The notes below the pieces were generated by a model. That model did no database searches, was not told the origin of the DNA, and saw only the letters and a list, made by a program, of their open reading frames with translations. A stretch of 41,750 bases of DNA from a virus. Each line of letters opens with the position of its first letter. Position 1 is the first letter of the stretch. Made by a program: the position numbers and the translations under genes. Positions 16,599-25,506 of this stretch are shown here, piece after piece. The stretch is from positions 1-41,750 of the IMG/VR virus record IMGVR_UViG_3300034374_009450, one strand, 5' to 3'.

Positions 16599-17288
16599 AT
16601 GGCAAGTACATGTAATTATAAATTAGGAAAGCTTAAATTTGTAAAAGGCTCAATCTGTTTTGCAGCAATACGTAATTTTAAGGGTACTGTGAAAATAATT
16701 GTATATTTTCAAAAGTCTCCTTTTACACCAACACAAATTAGAAAATATTTAGTCTTATTAAAAAATGTAGGATTTAATTTTACTTTCAAAACTATAGAAG
16801 ACTCTCCAGAATATAAAGATCTTTGTATAGAAATTGATTTGAAAGAAGATACTAGTGTTATGAGAACTTTATTTTGTATGTATGTAAGATGTCTTTGGGA
16901 AGGTTATGTTAAAAACCAACCTAGCACTAGAACTCCTAACTATGATGAATTTATCAAAGTAGTTGAGTTTTTATTTAAATTGAAAGAAGCTTTTCCAAAT
17001 AAGCGAAATTATATACTTCTAAATATAGCTTGTAACTTATTTATTATACAGCAGAATCCTTATAACTCTAACCATTTTCCAGCAAGGCAATTAGGATGTT
17101 ATTTATTTGACACTTTACCTAGACAACAGTTAACAGATTTAGGTAATGTTAATGATGTAATGACTATTATAGACACGGTTAAAATTAGTACTAAGGCTAA
17201 ACAGGTTATTGCAGAAGACTTTAAAAATCCTAAAACAAATAAAGACTTCTATGCTGAAATGCTGCACCTTTATAAAAAACATAATTAA
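16599..17288 (+). CDS. Hypothetical protein
   Basis: A 229-residue protein with a beta-rich first half and a helical second half. No recognised motif. It begins two bases after the previous stop, so cotranscription is likely. Confidence 0.7.
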   Translation: MASTCNYKLGKLKFVKGSICFAAIRNFKGTVKIIVYFQKSPFTPTQIRKYLVLLKNVGFNFTFKTIEDSPEYKDLCIEIDLKEDTSVMRTLFCMYVRCLWEGYVKNQPSTRTPNYDEFIKVVEFLFKLKEAFPNKRNYILLNIACNLFIIQQNPYNSNHFPARQLGCYLFDTLPRQQLTDLGNVNDVMTIIDTVKISTKAKQVIAEDFKNPKTNKDFYAEMLHLYKKHN

Positions 17289-17317
17289 TAACGGGGAAAC
17301 TCTTTAAAAATATAAAT

Positions 17318-17767
17318 ATGACTCCTTTAAAACAACAAATAATAAAAGAGCTTCATGCTTTTAATCAATTAGATAATAAAATAGTTGAGGCATTTGGAGC
17401 TAAAGAATATTGTGCTAAAAATGGTATTACATATAATATTATTGAAGACAATCCCGTGCCGTCACTTGAATCAAAAAAATTAGCTTGGAAATTTGGAAAA
17501 TTACTTTGGGATAATGAATATGCTCAAGATGTAGGAACTTTTGAAAATCCAAAACAAACAAATATGAAAGAAATATTTGATAATTTTTTGAAACAAAACG
17601 GTGTAGAGACTAACAATGGGCAACCTAAAATTTCAACTGATTTAAAAATAGCTATAATGAAACTTATGGAAAAACATGTTGATTTGAGAAATTCAGATGA
17701 ACTTAAAGATGTAGATTTATATCATAAATTTTTAGATTGGGAAAAAGAAATGTGGAAATTACTTTAG
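17318..17767 (+). CDS. Helical hypothetical protein
   Basis: A 149-residue mostly helical, soluble protein. No family recognised. It lies in the four-gene insert between the primase halves. Confidence 0.65.
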   Translation: MTPLKQQIIKELHAFNQLDNKIVEAFGAKEYCAKNGITYNIIEDNPVPSLESKKLAWKFGKLLWDNEYAQDVGTFENPKQTNMKEIFDNFLKQNGVETNNGQPKISTDLKIAIMKLMEKHVDLRNSDELKDVDLYHKFLDWEKEMWKLL

Positions 17768-17822
17768 GTTGATGAGATAGTCCGAACTGCAAATATAAAT
17801 AATAATTCAAAAATTTACAAAA

Positions 17823-18383
17823 TTGATTAATAATTTTAAACGAAAACTTACTAAACATTCAATTAAAAATGTTTGTAATGAAGCTCTGATTTCGTATTTT
17901 TATGGCCTTGGTTACCAATCTAAGCATATAGAAGCTTTCGATAAGGGTAATGGTACATATTATACTGGAGTTAGATTGTCTTATATAAAAGAATACGTAT
18001 TACCGCAATTTGATAAAGAATTTATTTTAGAAAGGTTAGATGACCTAATAAATAAAGGTGTTTTAAATACACTATATTGTGGTGATGTTAACGATGTCAT
18101 CTTTGAAAATAAGAATACCGAACATAGACAATTCTCTTTAACAAATGTTTTAGATTATAGCCGTAATCGAGAAACAGATGATATAAAATTTATAAAAGAA
18201 TACTTAACAAAGTTAGAGCAGAAAAAACTTAATAAATTGCAGAGTAAGGCAGAAATGACCTTACCTAAAAAGGAAGCCATTCAGGCAGAAAAACAAGAAG
18301 ACGTGGAAAATGTAGAAAATACAGAAAATACTCCAGGAACTGAGAGTAATATTTTTTCATTTAGTTCTCTCGATCCTTTTTAA
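17823..18383 (+). CDS. Hypothetical protein, TTG start, LDPF tail
   Basis: A 186-residue protein starting at TTG 17823 (a TAA at 17796 closes the frame). A basic N-terminal domain is followed by a charged, Glu-rich low-complexity region and a C-terminal SSLDPF. The acidic linker plus Phe-ending tip recalls SSB-type tails, but the DPF end is not canonical. It lies just before the Toprim fragment. Confidence 0.6.
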   Translation: MINNFKRKLTKHSIKNVCNEALISYFYGLGYQSKHIEAFDKGNGTYYTGVRLSYIKEYVLPQFDKEFILERLDDLINKGVLNTLYCGDVNDVIFENKNTEHRQFSLTNVLDYSRNRETDDIKFIKEYLTKLEQKKLNKLQSKAEMTLPKKEAIQAEKQEDVENVENTENTPGTESNIFSFSSLDPF

Positions 18384-18387
18384 GTAA

Positions 18388-19041
18388 CAAAATGTAAAAC
18401 GTGTTGAAGTTAAATATATTGAACCTGAAAAAAAGGAAATCAGTGTCAAAACAAACAAGACTTTTAGACCCGAAGAATTAGACTATTTTATTAGTAATGG
18501 GATAGATCCTAAAATATTAAAAAAATATAATGTATACTCATTAAATTCAGTTAAGGTAAATTACCGAACTGTATGGGTAAGGAATCCAGAACATTTTATT
18601 ATAGGTTACTATATTCCAAGGTTACAACGAATTAAATGTTATAAACCAAATACTAAAGAGTATATTTCTAATTTTAATTCGTCAATTTTATATGGCTATG
18701 AACAACTACATGAAAAAGGTAACATAGTTATTTTTACAAAATCTCCTAAAGAGGTTTTATTTTACGCGTCTAATAATATACCGGCTGTATGTCCAAATAC
18801 AGAAAACACATTATTAGAAGACTTACCTAAAGAATTTTTAATAGATTTACAAGAGAGATTTTCTCAAGTGATTGTTAATTTTGATAATGATTCTTTAGGA
18901 AAACGTTATGGTAAAATGTATGCAGAATATTTTGGAACAGAGCCGTTTTTTTTACCAGATGGCGATAAAGATATTACTGACTTTTTTAAAAATCATGGTA
19001 AAGCAGAAACAAAAACAATAATAAAAATGTTTTTAGAATGA
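18388..19041 (+). CDS. Primase Toprim half, start codon missing
   Basis: An uninterrupted frame encodes the catalytic half of a DnaG-like primase. It has an ELDYFISNGID helix, GYEQL, VIFTKSPKEVL, an acidic IVNFDNDSLG (the Toprim DxD) and DGDKDITDFF. No in-frame ATG, GTG or TTG exists until very late, inside the Toprim domain. The frame opens after TAA 18385-18387. An ATG at 18392 has the right leader but is followed directly by TAA; one extra T after that ATG would give M-L-K-R-V-E-V and join the Toprim frame. The stop overlaps the next gene's ATG. Its partner is the N-terminal half at 15678. Confidence 0.75.
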   Translation, partial: QNVKRVEVKYIEPEKKEISVKTNKTFRPEELDYFISNGIDPKILKKYNVYSLNSVKVNYRTVWVRNPEHFIIGYYIPRLQRIKCYKPNTKEYISNFNSSILYGYEQLHEKGNIVIFTKSPKEVLFYASNNIPAVCPNTENTLLEDLPKEFLIDLQERFSQVIVNFDNDSLGKRYGKMYAEYFGTEPFFLPDGDKDITDFFKNHGKAETKTIIKMFLE

Positions 19042-19493
19042 CAAAATTAATTCATACAAATAGTAGTGATATATTATATCATGTCACAAGCGCAGATTTA
19101 GAAAAGCTAGATTTTATGTTAGATTATTATGTTGATCTACATAATGACAATAACGTACCAACTATGGGAAATTATGCATTTCATTGGTGTAATACTACAG
19201 TGAAAACGCAAGAATCGAGGAGGGAACATTACATTCCATTTTCTTCTTTTTATGAAATTTCGCCTGGGTATGATACTCCCGAATATGCAGGTCACTATTC
19301 TTTTCCGGATTTAATATTTAGAGTTTTGCCAAATTTGATTTTTGGTAAGACAGAAAAAGCTAATCAACTTGCTTTAATACTTTTTCAAAAATATTACACA
19401 AATGAAAAAGATGTAAATTTAGTTGATATCTTGTATCAGCAATTTGTAAAAACGACAAATAGTAAAATAAATGAAAATATTAACCTCTACTGA
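19038..19493 (+). CDS. Hypothetical protein
   Basis: A 151-residue protein of unknown function. The ATG overlaps the Toprim stop (ATGA). It is rich in aromatic residues and His, with no motif I can name. Its end overlaps the next gene by 23 bases. Confidence 0.7.
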   Translation: MTKLIHTNSSDILYHVTSADLEKLDFMLDYYVDLHNDNNVPTMGNYAFHWCNTTVKTQESRREHYIPFSSFYEISPGYDTPEYAGHYSFPDLIFRVLPNLIFGKTEKANQLALILFQKYYTNEKDVNLVDILYQQFVKTTNSKINENINLY

Positions 19494-19812
19494 AAAAGTA
19501 AACTTTGCAAATACTTTACTTAAAACTTTGAGAACAAAATATCCTCAATATGTTTTAATAATGCAAGATAATTCTTTACTTATTAAAATTACTAAAGAGA
19601 CTGCTGAAAAAAATGGTCGTTATGTTTTTTATATAAGTGAAGAGACTTTAGTAAAAGATTTTTTAGAAAATACTTTATCAACTAAAGAATTAAAATTTTA
19701 TTACTTAACTAGTTTACATTACGCGTTAATATTTAACTCTGTTAATCCATTAAATTGGCTTAATGGAGTATTAGCGTCAGATAAACTGCTAATAGACTTA
19801 AAAATGTTATGA
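19471..19812 (+). CDS. Hypothetical protein
   Basis: A 113-residue alpha/beta protein with no recognised motif. It overlaps both its neighbours (23 and 4 bases), so it sits in a coupled operon. Confidence 0.65.
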   Translation: MKILTSTEKVNFANTLLKTLRTKYPQYVLIMQDNSLLIKITKETAEKNGRYVFYISEETLVKDFLENTLSTKELKFYYLTSLHYALIFNSVNPLNWLNGVLASDKLLIDLKML

Positions 19813-20300
19813 CAGTATCACCCAAAACAACGAATTTATTAATTTATGATTCTTTTTGTTCTACAGGATCTGACCACTTAAAGTTTTTACAAACTTTACA
19901 TGGATTTGATAACTTTAGAGATATAAGGGTTAATATTAATCCAAGATATGAGGTATTACTGTCTCCATTTTCTATGTATGTACACCAGAATATAACAGTA
20001 CCTTCTATATGTTTTAATCCTAGAGATACTAGACAAAAACCTATTAAATGTGAATGGTATGCTGTAAGTGATAGGGTGTTACACAATTTAGAAAAATTTT
20101 ACAAAGACTTTCAATTAAGTTTAGTAGAAATAGATATTAATAAATTCACTTACCTTAATTCTAGATTTAGTTTAGCTGGAGAACCGTCTAAATTTGCAAT
20201 ATTCTTAAATCTTGAAGATTTAGATGATGCAGAATTAGAATATTATGGGTTTTTACAATTAATATCTGGAGATTTTAATAACTTACAAAATAAACTTTAA
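19809..20300 (+). CDS. Hypothetical protein
   Basis: A 163-residue soluble protein with no recognised domain. It overlaps the previous stop by four bases and is followed one base later by the ATP-grasp gene, which hints at a link to the amide-bond pathway, though nothing in the sequence shows it. Confidence 0.65.
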   Translation: MTVSPKTTNLLIYDSFCSTGSDHLKFLQTLHGFDNFRDIRVNINPRYEVLLSPFSMYVHQNITVPSICFNPRDTRQKPIKCEWYAVSDRVLHNLEKFYKDFQLSLVEIDINKFTYLNSRFSLAGEPSKFAIFLNLEDLDDAELEYYGFLQLISGDFNNLQNKL

Positions 20301-20301
20301 T

Positions 20302-21183
20302 ATGGCAACTATAATCAAAAATTCTCAACCTAGAAATATTAGAAGGGCAAGGCCGGTAAGACCTGCACGTCCTGTTCTAGTAAATCGAAATAATAGGGGT
20401 AGATATTTTTTAAGCCTTAGGTCTAGACATCCTTCACATAGACCCTTACGTAGATCTGTTAGGGTCCCTGTAAGAACAGTTCTAAATCTAGGCTCTACTA
20501 CACGTCCTAGAGAAGGTTATCTAGTTTTAAATAGCGAAGAAGCAGTAAGAAATAGTGCTAGTAAAGTACGTATGAAAAATTGCTTTGCTAGAAACAATGT
20601 TAGTACAGCTAACTATATACATTCTGCAGACATTAACGAAGTTCGTGATTGGGTAAGGAATAACCTTCCTGTAGTATCTAAATCTGAATTTGGTAGTCGT
20701 GGTAGAGGAAATAAAAAGCATAATACTATTGAAGAGTTTAATGCTTGGGTACAGAATAAAAATTTACGAAACTATATTTTTGAAAACTATAAAAACTTTA
20801 ATAGAGAATATAGACTTCATGTAACTCCTTTGGGATGTTTTTATTCTTGTAGAAAGATGATTAGGCGAGAAACTCCTGAAAACCAACGTTGGTTTAGGAA
20901 TGATAATAATTGTGTTTGGATACTACCAGAAAATCCACAATTTGAAAGGCCTGTAAATTGGCACGAAATTGAGCAAGGATGTGTTCAAGCATTATTAGCT
21001 GTAGGATTAGATGTAGGAGCCTGCGATGTCAGAGTTCAATCTGCAGTAGATGCTGACGGTAACAGACGTCGAAGATGTGACTTTGCCATTATTGAAATCA
21101 ATTCAGCACCATCTTTCGGTCAAATCACTTTAGAGAAATACAGGGAAATGCTTCCTGAATTAGTAAATCATAAATTACAATAA
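20302..21183 (+). CDS. ATP-grasp ligase with basic N-terminal tail
   Basis: A 293-residue protein with an ATP-grasp fold from about residue 70: a Gly-rich nucleotide loop (SEFGSRGRGN, 128-137), EYRLHV (169-174), CRKMIR (183-188), DVGACDVRV (237-245) and the Mg-binding IIEINSAPSFG (263-273). ATP-grasp enzymes activate a carboxylate as acyl-phosphate and join it to an amine. The first ~60 residues are an Arg/Pro-rich low-complexity tail (RRARPVRPARPV and similar) not usual for the fold; it could bind nucleic acid or act as a peptide substrate. It is followed immediately by the class II amidotransferase and then an amidoligase. Confidence 0.85.
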   Translation: MATIIKNSQPRNIRRARPVRPARPVLVNRNNRGRYFLSLRSRHPSHRPLRRSVRVPVRTVLNLGSTTRPREGYLVLNSEEAVRNSASKVRMKNCFARNNVSTANYIHSADINEVRDWVRNNLPVVSKSEFGSRGRGNKKHNTIEEFNAWVQNKNLRNYIFENYKNFNREYRLHVTPLGCFYSCRKMIRRETPENQRWFRNDNNCVWILPENPQFERPVNWHEIEQGCVQALLAVGLDVGACDVRVQSAVDADGNRRRRCDFAIIEINSAPSFGQITLEKYREMLPELVNHKLQ

Positions 21184-21185
21184 AA

Positions 21186-22934
21186 ATGTGTGGAATCTTT
21201 GGATCAATAGGGCCTAATGACCCTAATATTTATAAATTGCATATCTTAGGCATGGATAACGAAGTTAGAGGGAGAGATAGTTGTGGGTTGTATTGGAACG
21301 GCGTTGTATTACGAAGTTCTGCTATAAGAGAACGTGAATATACTGATTATATCAGTACTTACCGGCTTAAAGATTGGAATGGTAAAAACAAAATAAATTT
21401 TGGACACGTAAGAAACTCCAGCGTAGGAATTATAAGCGATGAAAATGCTCATCCGGTTACAATTTACAGTGAAGCTAAAAAGGTTAGACCTACTTTAATA
21501 GGTGCGCATAATGGAACTATTTATAACATAGACGAATTAGCTAAAAAATACAAAGTTAATGTAGAAGACTATGAAACAGATAGCCAAAAAATATTTGCTA
21601 TTTTAGCAGAAAAACATTTTGATGTTTTAAAAGAATATCAAGGTAGTGCTACTTTAGTATTTATGTATCCGCAAAAAGATCCTAATCTGTTATATATATG
21701 GAAGGGTAAAAGTAAAAAATCAGCCTCTTCTGTACAATCTTTAGAAGAAAGACCTTTGTATATGTATATAGAAGGTAGTACAGGCCAGCATTATTTCTCG
21801 TCTAGAGAAGAGGGATTAAATATTATTAATCACGATATTGACGGTAAGATTATTGATCTGCCTTGTAATCAACTTTTAATATATTCTACAGATAAAGGGC
21901 TTATAGACCAGAAAGAATATGATAGAACTGAACAAAGTCAAAGTAAGACTTATGACTATCATACTAGAGGAGCTAATAGCTATTTTAGAAATGGAAATGA
22001 AAATTTTACTAATGGGGTAGGTACTAGAAAAACTACCACTACTTACTCCAGAAATACGTCTTCTTCTAATACGTTTATTAATTCCAGTAATCTTAAGTTT
22101 GAAAATCTTATAGATACTTTAAAAGAAATGTTAGATAATAAAGATTTCCTTAAAAAGGAGAAAAATATTTCATTTGATATTTCTAAAGAACCTAAACGAA
22201 TAGGATTACCTTATACTCAAATTGTATTTTATAAGGGTAAATATTACGTTGGAGAAAGACTGATAGGTGATAATAATTTGATTGCTAATCCGGAACGTAT
22301 ACATATTGATATGGAAACTAATGACCGTGTTTATGCTAAAGATTTATTAGATGGAGAATCAGTAAAACAATTTGTCGTTTATGAAGGTATTATATTTAAA
22401 GACGAATCAAGTTATGCTGCATGTATACAAGCTCTAAGAAAAAGCTTGACTGGAATTACAATGTCTCCTACGACTAATCTTCTAGAAGAGTTCTCTTTAA
22501 GTTTTGTTAAATCTACGCATACAAATATTTATATGCAAGGAGGTACAATTTGTCATGGATTCTATTCTCCTTTATTTAGCGATAGGACTTATGTTATGCA
22601 TAGTGGTTATCTTATTGCTGTATTAGATAAAGCTAAAACTTTAGATGAAGATGATAGCGCGTTAATTTGCTGTAGTCAAGAGATGTATAACATATTAGAT
22701 CCAGAAGATTCTAATACTTATGCTGATGTAGAACTAGGTAATCAATTACCATTACTATCTGATGAATATTTAAATACTTTATCTGAACAGAATAAAAAAA
22801 CTAAAATTGACATGTCTACCTCATTAAAAGAGGCAAAAGGTCAAATTAGTAAATTAGTACAAGATGATGAAGAAACTTTTCAAGAGCATAAGACAGCTAT
22901 AGATCAAATTATAACTGTTTTAGAACAAGTTTAG
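21186..22934 (+). CDS. Class II (Ntn) glutamine amidotransferase, long form
   Basis: A 582-residue protein. After Met removal, Cys2 (MCGIFG) would be the N-terminal nucleophile. RGRDSCG (28-34), GHVRNSS (73-79), HP (89-90), HNGT (108-111) and the ETDSQ segment (130-134) fit the GATase II domain, which releases ammonia from glutamine. The synthetase or isomerase domain usual in GlmS or AsnB is absent; instead about 350 residues of unknown sequence follow, with a Ser/Thr/Asn-rich linker around 245-300. It lies between the ATP-grasp ligase and the amidoligase, either of which could accept its ammonia. Confidence 0.85.
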   Translation: MCGIFGSIGPNDPNIYKLHILGMDNEVRGRDSCGLYWNGVVLRSSAIREREYTDYISTYRLKDWNGKNKINFGHVRNSSVGIISDENAHPVTIYSEAKKVRPTLIGAHNGTIYNIDELAKKYKVNVEDYETDSQKIFAILAEKHFDVLKEYQGSATLVFMYPQKDPNLLYIWKGKSKKSASSVQSLEERPLYMYIEGSTGQHYFSSREEGLNIINHDIDGKIIDLPCNQLLIYSTDKGLIDQKEYDRTEQSQSKTYDYHTRGANSYFRNGNENFTNGVGTRKTTTTYSRNTSSSNTFINSSNLKFENLIDTLKEMLDNKDFLKKEKNISFDISKEPKRIGLPYTQIVFYKGKYYVGERLIGDNNLIANPERIHIDMETNDRVYAKDLLDGESVKQFVVYEGIIFKDESSYAACIQALRKSLTGITMSPTTNLLEEFSLSFVKSTHTNIYMQGGTICHGFYSPLFSDRTYVMHSGYLIAVLDKAKTLDEDDSALICCSQEMYNILDPEDSNTYADVELGNQLPLLSDEYLNTLSEQNKKTKIDMSTSLKEAKGQISKLVQDDEETFQEHKTAIDQIITVLEQV

Positions 22935-22943
22935 TAATTAAAA

Positions 22944-25187
22944 ATGAAGTTAATACAAAAAATGAAAAAAGTATTTATAAAAACTTTTGACGGGATGGAG
23001 ATATTAAAAAGTAAAGCTAGGAAAATTGGCGAATCTTTTTACATTCCTAATAGAAGTTGTTTTAAAATAGGAAATCGTTGGTATCCTATAAATTCTCCCA
23101 GCATTGCATTAAATGTGGAGACTAATCAATATGATTTAAAATCCAATTTGCAAGGAGCTGTAATAGACTTTGATAAAGATATGTACCCAATTTTCGGGTA
23201 CATATCTAAACGAGTCTTTGCTGATGAATATATTCAATTTTACGGAAAAATCAAGAAAAAGAAAGGAGATGATAAGGTTGACGCTATAGCACAAGTTTAT
23301 TTAGCTAGTATGGACTTAGTTAAAAAATATAATCTTTATTTAGATAAAGATAATTTAGTGTATATGTTTGACAAATGTTCTACAGCTAAATCTAACAAAA
23401 AGTATAATTACAGATTTTTACAAGGCGAAAGGATTAGAAATTATACTTGGGATGGTTCTAAGATTACTAGGCGTGTTATAGAACGTTATGAAGAGGCTAA
23501 TTTTCCTATTCAACCAGGATATTATAAATTAGCTAAAGTTTTAGGAAACCTGTCTTTTGGATTAGAGTTTGAAACTATTTATGGAACTATACCTTCTTGG
23601 GAATTGTTTGATTTAGGATTAATACCGGTTAGAGACGGTTCTATATCTGGTTATGAATATACTACAATTCCTTTAAAAGGAGCTAAAGGATTACAAACTA
23701 TTGAAAATATTTGTTTAGCTTTAAATAAATATTGCGAATTTGATTTTTCCTGTTCTTTACATATTCATTTTGGAAATACTTTTAAAGATAAGATTTTTAT
23801 CACTGCTTTTTATGCTGCTGCATGTCAGTTGCAACAAGAAGTATTTGATTTAGTACCTTTCTTTAAAAGAAATCAAAGAGAATTCTTAGGATCATCTAAA
23901 GAATATTGTAAAATGCTTCCTTTACTAAATATCGGTAACTATTCTAAAGAAGATATTACTGATATCGAAAACTTTAAAGGTAAAGTACTTACTGATATGA
24001 ATATTCTTTATAAATTTTTATCAGGAGGATATGATTTAGGTAGGTATAATAATAGAGATCATCACCCAGAAGATATAGATGATAGACGTAAATGGCAAAG
24101 AGAAGCCAGGTATCATTGGGTAAATTTAATACCTTTAGTGTTTAAGAAAGATGGTACTATTGAGTTTAGGATACATCACTCTACATATAACCCAGAATTA
24201 ATTATAAACTGGTTATTTATTTGCGCAAGTATTATTAAATATGTAGAAAAGCATCCACATGATATTTTATCTAAAAGTTCTTTAATTACTTTAGAGGATA
24301 CTATAAACGTATTTGCAGCAGGAAATGCTAAAAAATCTGGATTTAGAACTGATTTAGTAAATACTTTATTGAAGCATAAAGATTTTACTATTGAAAAATT
24401 TAGACAATATTTTTTGGACAAAAAGTTTGTTCCTCATAGTGAAATAAATGCTGATTGCGAGCCTATTAAATATCCTATTTTAAAATTGGAAAATTTTTAT
24501 AAGGAGTTAGGACCAGTTAATTCTGAAAATAGCTCTCCTGCTTTTAACATTAAGCCTTCAAGAAGAAATCTTAGTTCAAATACTTCCCATTATGGAGGTT
24601 TAGATAATTATAAGTCGCTTGATCTAAAAAAAGTTGAGTGGGGCTCTGATACTTTTAGAGAGCCTACGACGTTTGAACAGTGGCTAACTTTAAAAGAAGA
24701 AAATGAAACAATTAATAGACACCCAGAATCTGCAAACGGTTCTGCCGTGTTTGGGCAGGCTGAGATTGTTAAGTCTATTACAAAAGCTTTGGGCAATGAT
24801 ATATTTTTCGAAGCTGTTGCTAATTTTCGCAACTCTAAGATACAGAATGAGTTTTTCCCTCATACCGTTTCTGCAGCGATTAAAGGAATACTTCTTGAGC
24901 ATCAGGAAGGGTCTCCGGCACGATTAGGATTTCTAGCCAAACTTATAATTGTAGAACTTATAAATCCTACGCAGTCCCAAGCTGTAATGAATCAATTAAT
25001 TGACATAGCGTTAAATGAACCTGAGTTTCAGGATACTTTTAATGGTGTGATAAAACAACTTGAAGAATTATACAAAGAAAACGTATCAAAAAAACAATCG
25101 CCGGAAGGGTCACTCCTTAGAGAGGAGTACAGTGACAGATCTGAAGAATCTACCACAATTGCAAAAGATCCTTACCCAGACTTTTAA
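22944..25187 (+). CDS. Amidoligase-family enzyme (Amidoligase_2-like)
   Basis: A 747-residue protein of the glutamine-synthetase-like COOH-NH2 ligase superfamily. Core motifs: FGLEFET (205-211), DGSISGYEYTT (231-241), SLHIHFG (271-277) and GTIEFRIHHSTYN (404-416). The conserved Glu and His residues coordinate the metals and ATP. Residues 1-190 and 420-747 are extra; the N-terminal part is beta-rich and the C-terminal part is helical, possibly for substrate or partner binding. It lies just downstream of ATP-grasp and GATase II genes, a phage arrangement predicted to make peptide or amide modifications. The 3' end overlaps the resolvase gene by 128 bases. Confidence 0.85.
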   Translation: MKLIQKMKKVFIKTFDGMEILKSKARKIGESFYIPNRSCFKIGNRWYPINSPSIALNVETNQYDLKSNLQGAVIDFDKDMYPIFGYISKRVFADEYIQFYGKIKKKKGDDKVDAIAQVYLASMDLVKKYNLYLDKDNLVYMFDKCSTAKSNKKYNYRFLQGERIRNYTWDGSKITRRVIERYEEANFPIQPGYYKLAKVLGNLSFGLEFETIYGTIPSWELFDLGLIPVRDGSISGYEYTTIPLKGAKGLQTIENICLALNKYCEFDFSCSLHIHFGNTFKDKIFITAFYAAACQLQQEVFDLVPFFKRNQREFLGSSKEYCKMLPLLNIGNYSKEDITDIENFKGKVLTDMNILYKFLSGGYDLGRYNNRDHHPEDIDDRRKWQREARYHWVNLIPLVFKKDGTIEFRIHHSTYNPELIINWLFICASIIKYVEKHPHDILSKSSLITLEDTINVFAAGNAKKSGFRTDLVNTLLKHKDFTIEKFRQYFLDKKFVPHSEINADCEPIKYPILKLENFYKELGPVNSENSSPAFNIKPSRRNLSSNTSHYGGLDNYKSLDLKKVEWGSDTFREPTTFEQWLTLKEENETINRHPESANGSAVFGQAEIVKSITKALGNDIFFEAVANFRNSKIQNEFFPHTVSAAIKGILLEHQEGSPARLGFLAKLIIVELINPTQSQAVMNQLIDIALNEPEFQDTFNGVIKQLEELYKENVSKKQSPEGSLLREEYSDRSEESTTIAKDPYPDF

Positions 25188-25506
25188 TATTGATACAAAG
25201 TTTATCAAAACTTCTAGACAAGCTAGTAGATTATACGATGATTCTAAAATAGATATTTGGGGTGTACCTTTACTTATACAAGTAAAAAATGTTAAAAGTT
25301 CTTTGAACTACACTACTATATTTAATGAGATGGATGAATGTTTGAAACAAAACTTTCCTCCAAATCAATTAGAGCATAGTTACCCAAAAATAATTAGACA
25401 TCAAAGGCGTAGAGCCACGAGACTACAAGCTTATGAAGATTTAATCATCATGCCTTATGACGATTGGTTAAAACTAATTGCTAAGGCATACAAAATAAAT
25501 GACTAA
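25060..25506 (+). CDS. PD-(D/E)XK nuclease, Holliday-resolvase-like
   Basis: A 148-residue protein with the Hjc-type pattern: KGHSLER (E21), TSRQASRLYDDSKIDI (D65) and LIQVKN (Q74, K76), then helices. It would cleave branched DNA during replication or packaging. The proposed start is TTG 25060, inside the amidoligase 3' end; the conserved KGHSLER block lies within the overlap, so an extended overlap is probable rather than a late start. It ends next to the RecE-like exonuclease. Confidence 0.75.
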   Translation: MKNYTKKTYQKNNRRKGHSLERSTVTDLKNLPQLQKILTQTFNIDTKFIKTSRQASRLYDDSKIDIWGVPLLIQVKNVKSSLNYTTIFNEMDECLKQNFPPNQLEHSYPKIIRHQRRRATRLQAYEDLIIMPYDDWLKLIAKAYKIND

